NCBI RefSeq assembly: GCF_013407935.1 | Contig: NZ_JACBZU010000001.1 | Location: 434,001 to 498,000, forward strand | Source of the DNA: Allomuricauda sp. ARW1Y1 | Lineage (GTDB): Bacteria; Bacteroidota; Bacteroidia; Flavobacteriales; Flavobacteriaceae | DNA: 64,000 nucleotides | Direction: 5' to 3' | Shown: in pieces, positions 56,353-64,000 of the stretch | Layout of the letters: each line of letters starts with the position of its first letter | Numbering within the stretch: position 1 is the stretch's first letter | Translations under genes and position numbers: made by a program | Notes under the pieces: generated by a model | Told to the model about the DNA's origin: nothing | The model's database searches: none | Seen by the model: the letters and a program-made list of their open reading frames with translations, nothing else

Positions 56353-57555
56353 ATGATAAATACCAATCGATTAGTTAGTTATTCTTTTATTCTTCTAATG
56401 GCCACGCTGCCTTTCCCGATGATTTTGGCCCCTCTTGCGCTTGCAATTTTCGTTTTGATGGTAATTCTTGATTTCAAAAGGGATGAATCACTCCAGGTGC
56501 CTAAGCACAACAGATTTTTTTATGTGTTTTACATATATTACTTATTGATTGTAGTTGGACTTTTTTACTCCTATGAGGAGGGCTTAAAATATAGTAGAAT
56601 CGCCTCTCAACTACCAATGCTTGTATTGCCAATGACTATTTCAGTGGCTCGGCTATCAAGCAATCAAATACAATTGGCTAAAAGAATTTTCGTTTGGAGT
56701 TGTTTTCTTTTTTGTTTAGTGGCCTTTATAAGTTTGGGGTATAATTTTTATGTTAATCACGAACATAGATTGAACTACAATTTTGTGCAAAGATCAATGT
56801 ATCACTTTCATTACCCATATGATGCATTGTATATCAATATTGCTTACGTTTTCCTGCTGACAGAGAGGAAGCTCAAACAATATATTGAGATAATGGCGTT
56901 AGTCTTTTTTATTTTCATTTTTCTTTCGGGTGTAAGAATAGGGGCCTTTAGTTTTTTGTTGATTAGTATTGTTTATTTTGGCAGAAATTGGAAAACGATA
57001 ATAAAGCCAAGTTTTTTTTTGAAAATAGCTCTTTTACTAGTTGTTGCAGTTGTTGCTTTAAACTCATCTAAGTATGCTAAGGACAAGCTTTTTGACACCT
57101 TGTCCAACTTGGGATTTGGAACTGAAGAGTATGTTTCTGAAGTTGGAGAAGATTATCACAAAATGTCTCTTCGCACTAAACTTTGGAGTAGTTCAATTTC
57201 TTTAATCGAGGAAAAGCCTTTAATGGGATACGGACCCAATGGGTCTCAGCGTTTTTTGGATGAAAAATATATTGAGAATGGTTATGGGGACTTGAAAGGG
57301 CTTAATTCTCACAATCAATTTTTAACAACAACATTAAATCATGGAATATTGGGGTTAATAACTTTATTGTCCATTTTTTTGCTAACCTTAAAAATTGGAG
57401 TTAAACAAAAAAGTATGCAAACTATACTTTGTGTAATGGTGTTGTTTTTAGCTTTTATGACCGAATCTGTCTTGATAAGACAAAAAGGCGTATTCCTTTT
57501 TGCGATTATTATGAGTTTGATTCTGAAAACAAGAATGGAAGTTCATAAAACGTAA
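56353..57555 (+). CDS. O-antigen ligase/polymerase family membrane protein
   Basis: 400 residues with about 11 helices and the O-antigen ligase/WaaL-Wzy_C region in the C-terminal half, including SLRTKLWSSSISLIEEKPLMGYG and NSHNQFLTTTLNHGILGL, where the NSHN motif and the following histidine are typical of the family. It could be the polymerase Wzy or a ligase. It ends 6 bases from the end of the convergent sialidase-like gene. Confidence 0.78.
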   Translation: MINTNRLVSYSFILLMATLPFPMILAPLALAIFVLMVILDFKRDESLQVPKHNRFFYVFYIYYLLIVVGLFYSYEEGLKYSRIASQLPMLVLPMTISVARLSSNQIQLAKRIFVWSCFLFCLVAFISLGYNFYVNHEHRLNYNFVQRSMYHFHYPYDALYINIAYVFLLTERKLKQYIEIMALVFFIFIFLSGVRIGAFSFLLISIVYFGRNWKTIIKPSFFLKIALLLVVAVVALNSSKYAKDKLFDTLSNLGFGTEEYVSEVGEDYHKMSLRTKLWSSSISLIEEKPLMGYGPNGSQRFLDEKYIENGYGDLKGLNSHNQFLTTTLNHGILGLITLLSIFLLTLKIGVKQKSMQTILCVMVLFLAFMTESVLIRQKGVFLFAIIMSLILKTRMEVHKT

Positions 57556-57561
57556 ATCGAA

Positions 57562-58710
57562 TTACTCCTTCTTTAATGAGACAGTAAAATAGAACAAATC
57601 AGCATCTTCGTTTTTTATGTGTGAACCCTGTTTTTCAGGGTCATGAATTTTTGCATCGGATATAATGTACAACCTCTTGTCCCTGGTCAAATCAATACTT
57701 TTTGGATATCCGTAGAACCAATGATCTGAGGGAATAGGGCGGGCAATAGAAGTGCTTAAGTCATAAGCTTTAGAATCCTTTAAGACCGCCTTAGCTGATT
57801 GAGTATATATTCTTATGCTGTTTTTCTCATTCTTGCTGGTTTGATATAAGTATCGAGAATTTCCCATAACCTCCAATATCTTGTCAGATTCAGAATAGGT
57901 TAGTGAAATAGGACTTCGAACTGAATATTCGAAATCATCAAAAATGTTGGTCGGTCCATCATATTTATAGTCAACCCCATTTTTTGAGCTGAACTGAAAA
58001 AAAGAGGGTTCACCTAAATCACCCTTACCGTTTCTACATAGAATTATACTTTGGTTATTGTCTAGCAAAACCTCAAAAGGTTCCTGCAGATTTTTGTCTG
58101 GAGCGTGGATTATTGTTTTCTCTGAGAGATTAACAACGAAATTGTCATTTGAATGGTATTTTTTTATGACACCGTTTTCAAACGCAATTAAAAATGAATT
58201 CGTTTTGCCACTTTGACCTATTGTTCCAAATGGTTGGTTAAATACACCCTCCGTATTACGTATTGGTTTGTAATTGCCCCAATCGAGGCCATTTTTACTT
58301 TTAATGTAGCCAGCATCTATGGTTTTTTGTCTTTGATCATCATATCTTCTAAAAACAACAATAACCTCTCCAGAAGCTAACTGACCCACCACAAGGTTTC
58401 GATCATCATATTTGCTATTGTAAACAGCAAATTCATCTCCCCAACTATTGCCGTTATCCTCGGATAGCTTACCCATTATTTCCCCAGAATTACTTACATG
58501 GGAAAAACTAGGGTCTTTTCTATACAATACCAAAATATTGCCATTAGGTAACCTTGCAAGTCCTCCTTCTGCAACATGCCCTTCAGAGGCCAAGATTTTA
58601 AGATCGCTTATTTTGTATTTTTCGGTGTTTTGTAATGCTTTATTATCTACCGTATGGCATGAAAAAAAAGTTGACACGAAAAAAATCACAAAAAAACTAG
58701 AATAATTCAT
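57562..58710 (-). CDS. Sialidase-superfamily (BNR/Asp-box) lipoprotein
   Basis: 382 residues. The N-terminus (FFVSTFFSC, C18) is a lipoprotein signal. The rest looks like a six-bladed beta-propeller of the sialidase superfamily: Asp-box-type motifs SEDNGNSW at 83-90 and SKNGLDW at 138-144, and repeated bladed segments with YDDRN and RRYDDQ. I could not identify the full catalytic set (arginine triad, nucleophilic Tyr/Glu), so activity is unproven. Its place in a pseudaminic acid locus suggests release or trimming of a nonulosonic acid. It forms a two-gene minus-strand unit with a GT4 enzyme with no gap between them. Confidence 0.7.
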   Translation of the reverse strand: MNYSSFFVIFFVSTFFSCHTVDNKALQNTEKYKISDLKILASEGHVAEGGLARLPNGNILVLYRKDPSFSHVSNSGEIMGKLSEDNGNSWGDEFAVYNSKYDDRNLVVGQLASGEVIVVFRRYDDQRQKTIDAGYIKSKNGLDWGNYKPIRNTEGVFNQPFGTIGQSGKTNSFLIAFENGVIKKYHSNDNFVVNLSEKTIIHAPDKNLQEPFEVLLDNNQSIILCRNGKGDLGEPSFFQFSSKNGVDYKYDGPTNIFDDFEYSVRSPISLTYSESDKILEVMGNSRYLYQTSKNEKNSIRIYTQSAKAVLKDSKAYDLSTSIARPIPSDHWFYGYPKSIDLTRDKRLYIISDAKIHDPEKQGSHIKNEDADLFYFTVSLKKE

Positions 58711-59796
58711 TTAGGAATCTATTGCATTGGTATAAATTGCTTTTAAGCTCTCGAAATTTTTCTTTTGGTCAAACATCTGATTACACCGGTCCACTGAATT
58801 CTTCCCCATTTCCAATAAAACATTTTTTTGGTGACGAAGCAAGTTTAAATGCTTAACAAAACATAGTGAATCATCACATAAAAAGCCGTTATACCCATTT
58901 TCAACTGCATCTTTATTGCCAACTACATTTGTGGCGATAATTGGCTTGCCTAGCGCCATAGATTCAATTATGGTGAATGGCAATCCTTCCCACAGTGAAG
59001 TTTGAATATAAACGTCAAATGTGTTGACCAACTTCATGGCCTCATCATGAGTCTTCCAACCGGTTACATGTATATTTTTTGAAGTCAACTCAGTTTGTAA
59101 TTGACCGGCACCAATCCATATGAACTCAATTTCTGGTAGTTTCTTGGCAATTTCATTAAAAAGCTTAGGGTTTTTCTGTGGGCTTAATCGCCCCATAGTA
59201 CCCACCCTAAACTTGTTTTTTTCAATTACGGTATTATACTTTAACAATTTATTTGGTGAGACACCATTTCTTACCAATTTAGCCTTTCCAATTCTTTTAG
59301 CATGTTCATATTCGGTATCTCCACAGGCAATGGTTGTCCCTCCGAAAAATTTAGTAATCCACTTTTCAACTAGAAAGAAGAACCTTTTTTTACCTTTTCC
59401 GATATCTTGGCGTAAAAAGGAATACCCATTGGGAGTATAGTAAACTTTGGCTTTTCCATAAAAAACGGATGCTATCCTGCCTAAGATGCTTGCCTTTGAA
59501 GAATGAAGGTGAATAACATCAGGCTGTATTTTTCTAATCTCCTTAATAAGGGAAACAATGGCTTGGTAATCAGACTTGATATCTATTTCCCTAGACATGG
59601 GAACCTGCTTTAAAGTAGTGCGCTGGGAAAAATCCTTCTTTATTTTTTCAAAGTCTGTTCCATTTCTGTTCGGACTATATATTACATAACTTTCAAATCT
59701 GGATTCATCGTCAAAAAAGCTGCATATTTCCTTAACATAATTATAGACGCCCGCGGCAAAAGGTTCTGTTATATGTAAAACTCTAATTTTTTTCAT
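58711..59796 (-). CDS. GT4-family glycosyltransferase
   Basis: 361 residues of the GT-B fold. The GT4 EX7E motif is E270...E278 in LWEGLPFTIIESM, and the N-terminal EPFAAGVYNY plus HLHSSKASILGR segments are typical of retaining transferases using nucleotide-sugar donors. The donor sugar cannot be read from sequence. It is transcribed against the main run of polysaccharide genes together with the sialidase-like gene, from a TATTTTTG box just upstream. Confidence 0.88.
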   Translation of the reverse strand: MKKIRVLHITEPFAAGVYNYVKEICSFFDDESRFESYVIYSPNRNGTDFEKIKKDFSQRTTLKQVPMSREIDIKSDYQAIVSLIKEIRKIQPDVIHLHSSKASILGRIASVFYGKAKVYYTPNGYSFLRQDIGKGKKRFFFLVEKWITKFFGGTTIACGDTEYEHAKRIGKAKLVRNGVSPNKLLKYNTVIEKNKFRVGTMGRLSPQKNPKLFNEIAKKLPEIEFIWIGAGQLQTELTSKNIHVTGWKTHDEAMKLVNTFDVYIQTSLWEGLPFTIIESMALGKPIIATNVVGNKDAVENGYNGFLCDDSLCFVKHLNLLRHQKNVLLEMGKNSVDRCNQMFDQKKNFESLKAIYTNAIDS

Positions 59797-59801
59797 ACAG
59801 A

Positions 59802-59809
59802 CAAAAATA
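59802..59809 (-). promoter_or_regulatory. Promoter -7 box for the GT4/sialidase unit (TATTTTTG)
   Basis: On the minus strand TATTTTTG matches TAnnTTTG and ends only 5 bases before the GT4 ATG at 59796, so the transcript would be leaderless. Confidence 0.5.
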
Positions 59810-59836
59810 AACTATTTTTAACCCGAAAAATTGAAC

Positions 59837-60841
59837 ATGAAAAGCAAAACGGCAATAATTATTGGAGGTTCTGGCTATATTGGAACAAATCTGCTTAAAC
59901 ATTTACTTGCGAACAACAGATTTGAGCACTACATCGTCATGGACATAAAACCTCTGAAAGGGTTTGAGGATGAAATTAGCTCTGGAAGATTGGAATACAT
60001 GTTCGCCGATGTGCGAAAAGAACTACCGAACTTAGGGAGGGTTTTGGACGGCAAGAAGTCTTGGGTCTTCAATTTTGCAGCTGTTCATCGGGAACCTGGT
60101 CACGAATTTAGAGAATATTTTGACACCAACGTTCCTGGAGCAATTCATATAAATGCCTTTGCAGAAAGATTGGAGATAATGAATATCTTCTTTACCAGTA
60201 GTATAGCCCCTTATGGTAGGTCAATGAATCAAAGTACCGAAAAAACAAATCTGTATCCTGAAACAGGCTACGGGATTTCTAAGGCATTGGCCGAACAGAC
60301 ACATCAAAAATGGCTTGAACGTGACAAGCAGAATAGAAGGCTGATCATCGTTAGACCAAGTGTGATATATGGCCCGAATGACCCGGGGAATGTTTATAGA
60401 ATGATTAAGGCGCTGAAAAGAGGGACTTTTATCTTACCTAATGGAGGAAAAGTGATTAAGGCATATGGTTATGTTCACGGCCTTATAGATAGTATGTTAT
60501 TTACAATGGACACCATTGACGAGCCTCAAATTATTTATAATTATGCGGAAAACCCACTTGTGCCGTTAAAGGAAATGACAAAAATAGTTAAACGAAAACT
60601 GGGCTATTCAAAACCTACACTTTCGGTTTCAACTACTATTTTGGCTTTAATTGCCAGTGTTTATCAAATACTCGTAAAGCTAACGGGAAAAAAAACCGAT
60701 ATTCATCCAGTTAGGGTAAAAAAGGCTGGTTTTCCAACCAACATAAAGCCACAGTACTTAATCGATAATGGCTTTGAGTTTAAGTATGGCTTTGAAAAGT
60801 CTTTGGAGCATTGGAAAACAGTTGCGCCAGAGGATTTTTAA
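59837..60841 (+). CDS. NAD-dependent epimerase/dehydratase (SDR family)
   Basis: 334 residues from the ATG at 59837. NAD motif GGSGYIG at about 8-14 and the catalytic YGISK pair in the middle (ETGYGISKALAEQTH). Length and architecture match extended SDR nucleotide-sugar enzymes. The exact reaction (epimerase, dehydratase or reductase) is not evident. It is divergent from the GT4 gene; the promoter regions share only about 40 bases. It is probably part of the glycan pathway by context. Confidence 0.85.
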   Translation: MKSKTAIIIGGSGYIGTNLLKHLLANNRFEHYIVMDIKPLKGFEDEISSGRLEYMFADVRKELPNLGRVLDGKKSWVFNFAAVHREPGHEFREYFDTNVPGAIHINAFAERLEIMNIFFTSSIAPYGRSMNQSTEKTNLYPETGYGISKALAEQTHQKWLERDKQNRRLIIVRPSVIYGPNDPGNVYRMIKALKRGTFILPNGGKVIKAYGYVHGLIDSMLFTMDTIDEPQIIYNYAENPLVPLKEMTKIVKRKLGYSKPTLSVSTTILALIASVYQILVKLTGKKTDIHPVRVKKAGFPTNIKPQYLIDNGFEFKYGFEKSLEHWKTVAPEDF

Positions 60842-60908
60842 TTATCCGTACTTCTAAGTGCCTTTACGTAGCATTGTTTACTATTATTGATATAAAACAA
60901 CTTTTAAT

Positions 60909-62261
60909 TTGTTCTTTAGCAACCATAGATATTCCGGACTTATAGTCCCTATTTCACTTATCATCGACTTGATGGTAATCAACCTATTGGCCTATTACTT
61001 ACCACTTCAATTTAGGTACCCATTGCTTTTTCACTCATATGTAACAGTGGCATGGACGGTTATTGCATTCAAAGTTCAGTTTTATTCAATATATAGATAT
61101 AGCAAGGTTACTCATGTTTTGGCGCTTTTGTTCCGTCAATTTTTCTTCTTCTTTTTAATTCAGTATGCGTTCATTGGTTTTTTTAAGCAACCCAATATGA
61201 GTCGTTTGGCCATAGCCGAGTACCTTTTGATTTCACTCGTTTTAGTTTCTACTATTAAGTTTTTGAACTATTACATATTGATGAAATATCGGGAACGAAT
61301 AAAAGGCAATATTAGAAATGTGGTTGTCTTGGGTAAGAACAAAAAGACCGACCAACTGATTTCAGTATTTAAGGAACACCCCGAATATGGCTACAATTTT
61401 GTGAAACAGTTTTCCTTAAAAGATGAGGATTATAATGTTGAGACATGTTTTGAATTTATTCTGAACAATAAAATTGACGAAATATACTGCTCCGTGTCAG
61501 AAGTAAGTAATAGTCTTACAATAAAGATTATCAATTTTGCCGATAACAATTTAAGAACGGTTAAGTTCTTGCCCGACAATAAAAACATATTTTCCAAGAA
61601 ACTAAAGTTCGAATATTACGATTATATCCCTGTACTTTCCTTAAGGGACATTCCTCTGGACAATCCCATAAATGCCTTTATTAAAAGAACCTTTGATATT
61701 GCTTTCTCCTTATTGGTCATTCTAGGCCTACTATCGTGGTTGACCCCAATTTTGGCACTACTGATCACACTGGAATCCAAAGGTCCTGTTTTTTTTAGGC
61801 AAACAAGAAACGGAATCGACAACAGAGAATTCTATTGTTATAAATTTAGGTCCATGGCGCCCAACAAAAACGCCGATGATATTCAAGCCACCAAAAATGA
61901 TATGCGGGTCACCAAAATCGGCAGATTTATTCGAAAAACAAGTATAGATGAACTTCCCCAGTTTTATAATGTATTGTTCGGAACCATGTCCGTGGTAGGC
62001 CCGAGACCGCACATGGTAAAGCATACCAATGAATATGCCAGCAGTGTGGACAAATACATGGTTCGTCATTTTGTAAAGCCAGGTATTACGGGGTTGGCTC
62101 AGGTAAGAGGCTATAGGGGAGAAGTGGAGACTGAATCTGATATCCAAAACCGTATTAAATTTGATATATTCTATATAGAAAACTGGTCCATTTTCTTGGA
62201 TTTAAAGATTATTGTACAAACCATTCTAAATGCCTTTAAAGGCGAAGAGAAAGCTTATTAA
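60909..62261 (+). CDS. Initiating polyprenyl-phosphate glycosylphosphotransferase (WcaJ/PglC-type)
   Basis: 450 residues. Four N-terminal membrane helices (about 8-115) and a cytoplasmic CoA-binding-like part (about 140-230) precede the conserved bacterial sugar transferase domain from about residue 258: KRTFDIAFSLLVILGL, then ESKGPVFFRQTRNGIDN, YKFRSMAPN, TSIDELPQFYNVLFGTMSVV and GPRPHM. It loads the first sugar phosphate on the lipid carrier. The only suitable start is TTG at 60909; an in-frame stop lies just upstream and the next ATG falls inside the first membrane helix. It is probably the entry enzyme of the glycan made by this locus. Confidence 0.9.
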   Translation: MFFSNHRYSGLIVPISLIIDLMVINLLAYYLPLQFRYPLLFHSYVTVAWTVIAFKVQFYSIYRYSKVTHVLALLFRQFFFFFLIQYAFIGFFKQPNMSRLAIAEYLLISLVLVSTIKFLNYYILMKYRERIKGNIRNVVVLGKNKKTDQLISVFKEHPEYGYNFVKQFSLKDEDYNVETCFEFILNNKIDEIYCSVSEVSNSLTIKIINFADNNLRTVKFLPDNKNIFSKKLKFEYYDYIPVLSLRDIPLDNPINAFIKRTFDIAFSLLVILGLLSWLTPILALLITLESKGPVFFRQTRNGIDNREFYCYKFRSMAPNKNADDIQATKNDMRVTKIGRFIRKTSIDELPQFYNVLFGTMSVVGPRPHMVKHTNEYASSVDKYMVRHFVKPGITGLAQVRGYRGEVETESDIQNRIKFDIFYIENWSIFLDLKIIVQTILNAFKGEEKAY

Positions 62262-62354
62262 ACCTGAAATTTTGAATACTTGACGATAAAACTTTTATCC
62301 CGTGTTTGTAAAGATTATGTTTGTAAAATAAAGAACCGTATTCAATTAAGATAA

Positions 62355-63341
62355 ATGAAAAGAATCCTTATCACCGGTGCAGCAGGTTTTCTCGGCTCCC
62401 ACCTTTGCGATCGATTTATTGCAGAGGGCTATGATGTTATCGCCATGGACAACCTTATCACCGGAGACCTCAAAAACATAGAACATCTGTTTCCGTTGGA
62501 GCGGTTTACTTTCTATAATCACGATGTAACCAATTTCGTGCATGTTCCCGGGAAACTGGATTATATCCTGCATTTTGCCTCGCCAGCCAGCCCAATCGAC
62601 TACCTCAAGATACCCATTCAGACCCTAAAAGTTGGCGCATTGGGAACGCACAACCTTTTGGGGCTTGCCAAAGAGAAGAATGCTCGTTTTATGATCGCTT
62701 CCACCTCGGAAATATATGGCGATCCATTGGTACACCCACAAACGGAGGAATACTATGGGAATGTGAACACCATTGGCCCAAGGGGAGTGTACGATGAAGC
62801 CAAGCGCTTTCAGGAATCCATCACTATGGCATATCACCGTTTTCATGGGTTGGATACGCGCATCGTCCGTATTTTCAACACCTACGGCCCCAGAATGCGA
62901 CTGAATGATGGACGTGTGATTCCAGCTTTTATGGGACAGGCACTTCGCGGTGAAGACTTGACCGTTTTTGGTGATGGTTCACAGACACGCTCTTTTTGTT
63001 ATGTGGACGATGAGATAGAAGGTATTTACCGTTTGCTCATGAGCGATTATACCTTACCTGTCAATATCGGGAACCCGAACGAGATTACCATAAAGGATTT
63101 TGCCGAGGAAATCATCAAACTAACGGGAACCGATCAAAAAATTGTGTACAAACCTTTACCAAAGGACGACCCCATGCAGCGTCAACCTGATATTACCAAA
63201 GCCAAAGAGATTTTGGGATGGGAACCTAAAGTTGGTCGGGAAGAGGGTATGCGAAAGACCTTTGAATTCTTTAAAGGATTGTCCAAAGAAGATTTGGAAA
63301 AAACCGAGCACAGGGACTTTACCCATCACAACAAAAAGTAA
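62355..63341 (+). CDS. UDP-glucuronate decarboxylase (UDP-xylose synthase-like)
   Basis: 328 residues of the extended SDR family. Rossmann motif GAAGFLGSH at 8-16, the catalytic region STSEIYGDP (116-124) and Y146-K150 (GVYDEAKR), and [18 protein letters not shown] and the C-terminal [14 protein letters not shown], which match UXS. It converts UDP-glucuronate to UDP-xylose. Its DNA is less AT-rich than the pse region. It lies just after the initiating transferase, with a terminator after it. Confidence 0.9.
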   Translation: MKRILITGAAGFLGSHLCDRFIAEGYDVIAMDNLITGDLKNIEHLFPLERFTFYNHDVTNFVHVPGKLDYILHFASPASPIDYLKIPIQTLKVGALGTHNLLGLAKEKNARFMIASTSEIYGDPLVHPQTEEYYGNVNTIGPRGVYDEAKRFQESITMAYHRFHGLDTRIVRIFNTYGPRMRLNDGRVIPAFMGQALRGEDLTVFGDGSQTRSFCYVDDEIEGIYRLLMSDYTLPVNIGNPNEITIKDFAEEIIKLTGTDQKIVYKPLPKDDPMQRQPDITKAKEILGWEPKVGREEGMRKTFEFFKGLSKEDLEKTEHRDFTHHNKK

Positions 63342-63361
63342 TTTCATTATCAAAAACATAA

Positions 63362-63385
63362 AAGGCCCGATAAACATCGGGCCTT
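63362..63385 (+). terminator. Terminator after the UDP-glucuronate decarboxylase
   Basis: AAGGCCCGAT (63362-63371) and ATCGGGCCTT (63376-63385) form a 10-bp stem with a 4-base loop. The following sequence is only modestly T-rich. It marks the end of the polysaccharide locus. Confidence 0.65.
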
Positions 63386-63512
63386 GGTAATTTTGTGTAT
63401 GATATATGGTATACTACCGCGCTGTAGTGACTTCGCAACAATTTGTGGGAACTGTTTCAGAAGTAAGCCTAAATCGCCCATAAATAAGACTTCAATTAAA
63501 TTTGAATTACAT

Positions 63513-63520
63513 TATTTTTG
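63513..63520 (+). promoter_or_regulatory. purD promoter -7 box (TATTTTTG)
   Basis: Matches TAnnTTTG, 15 bases before the purD ATG. No TTG at a proper -33 distance. Confidence 0.5.
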
Positions 63521-63535
63521 CCAAAACGACGAACC

Positions 63536-64000
63536 ATGAACATTCTTGTCCTAGGGTCCGGTGGTCGCGAGCACGCCATATCCCTTAAAATTTCCCAAAG
63601 TCCCAAAACATCCAAACTTTTTGTAGCGCCAGGCAATGCGGGCACTGCACAGATTGCCACAAATGTGGAGGTGGGTGTCAACGATTTTGAGGGCATCAAA
63701 GCATTGGTGTTACAGGAAAACATCGAATTGGTGGTAGTGGGACCGGAAGATCCTTTGGTCAATGGAGTGCACGATTTTTTTCTAAATGATGCCGAGTTGA
63801 AATCCGTTCCAGTAATCGGACCGCAAAAAGCAGCCGCCGAATTGGAAGGCAGCAAAGAGTTCGCCAAGGAGTTCATGATGCGCCACAACATTCCAACGGC
63901 AGACTACCAAAGTTTTACAAGGGAGACCCTACAGGAAGGCCAAGCCTTCTTGGAGACACTACAACCTCCCTACGTGCTAAAGGCCGATGGTTTGGCCGCA
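63536..64000 (+). CDS. purD: Phosphoribosylamine-glycine ligase (GAR synthetase), 5' part
   Basis: Second step of purine biosynthesis. From the ATG at 63536 the frame is open to the window edge, giving the first 155 residues. Signatures are NILVLGSGGREHAIS at the N-terminus, LFVAPGNAGTA, VVGPEDPLVNG and IGPQKAAAELEGSKEFAKEF, with the start of the ATP-grasp domain (YVLKADGLAA) at the end. The rest lies beyond the window. Confidence 0.95.
   Translation, partial: MNILVLGSGGREHAISLKISQSPKTSKLFVAPGNAGTAQIATNVEVGVNDFEGIKALVLQENIELVVVGPEDPLVNGVHDFFLNDAELKSVPVIGPQKAAAELEGSKEFAKEFMMRHNIPTADYQSFTRETLQEGQAFLETLQPPYVLKADGLAA

Overview
The window reads as chromosomal DNA from a gliding, probably marine member of Bacteroidota class Flavobacteriia; the Muricauda/Allomuricauda group is my best guess, by inference only. 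The signs are SprB-type repeat adhesins with a PorP/SprF partner and a gliding-motility C-terminal domain, a PorE-like OmpA protein, DUF4175 next to ybeY and mnmG, DUF4837, promoter boxes of the Bacteroidota type TAnnTTTG, and a REP-like intergenic repeat of a kind I associate with flavobacteria. I see no rRNA, tRNA, CRISPR array, prophage or insertion sequence.

Layout. (1) 1-15.5 kb, minus strand: a tightly packed three-gene type IX secretion/adhesion operon. In transcription order it holds an Ig-like protein with a gliding-motility C-terminal domain, a PorP/SprF protein with an added SPOR-like tail, and a giant SprB-type adhesin of at least 3706 residues that runs off the left edge. (2) 15.7-25 kb: glnS, a three-gene YtxH/holin-like membrane operon, an SPFH protein, gltX, then DUF4175 and ybeY. 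(3) 25-36 kb: mnmG, a methyltransferase, an OmpH/Skp-like lipoprotein, holB with two small membrane proteins, pgk, a LysM lytic transglycosylase, DUF4837 and a 56-residue membrane protein. Four close matches to the chromosomal partition site parS lie in 25.16-33.88 kb, so the replication origin is probably near. (4) 36-43 kb: PorE-like OmpA protein, tatA, M23 peptidase, GH3-family enzyme and a large conserved unknown. (5) 42.9-63.3 kb: surface polysaccharide locus. (6) Right edge: start of purD.

The polysaccharide locus carries a chain-length regulator, rfbDBAC (dTDP-L-rhamnose), pseB-pseC-pseF-pseH-like-formyltransferase-pseI (CMP-pseudaminic acid, with pseG not found), a flippase, a sialyltransferase-like protein, two polymerase/ligase-like membrane proteins, a sialidase-fold lipoprotein with a GT4 enzyme on the opposite strand, an epimerase, an initiating phosphoglycosyl transferase and a UDP-glucuronate decarboxylase. 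Read together, this is a Wzx/Wzy-type pathway for a surface glycan holding rhamnose and a pseudaminic-acid-like sugar that may be N-formylated. The candidate nonulosonic acid transferase and the sialidase-like protein could attach and remove that sugar. The most novel leads are this putative transferase/sialidase pair, the parS cluster, and a REP-like element lying in the loop of a terminator hairpin.
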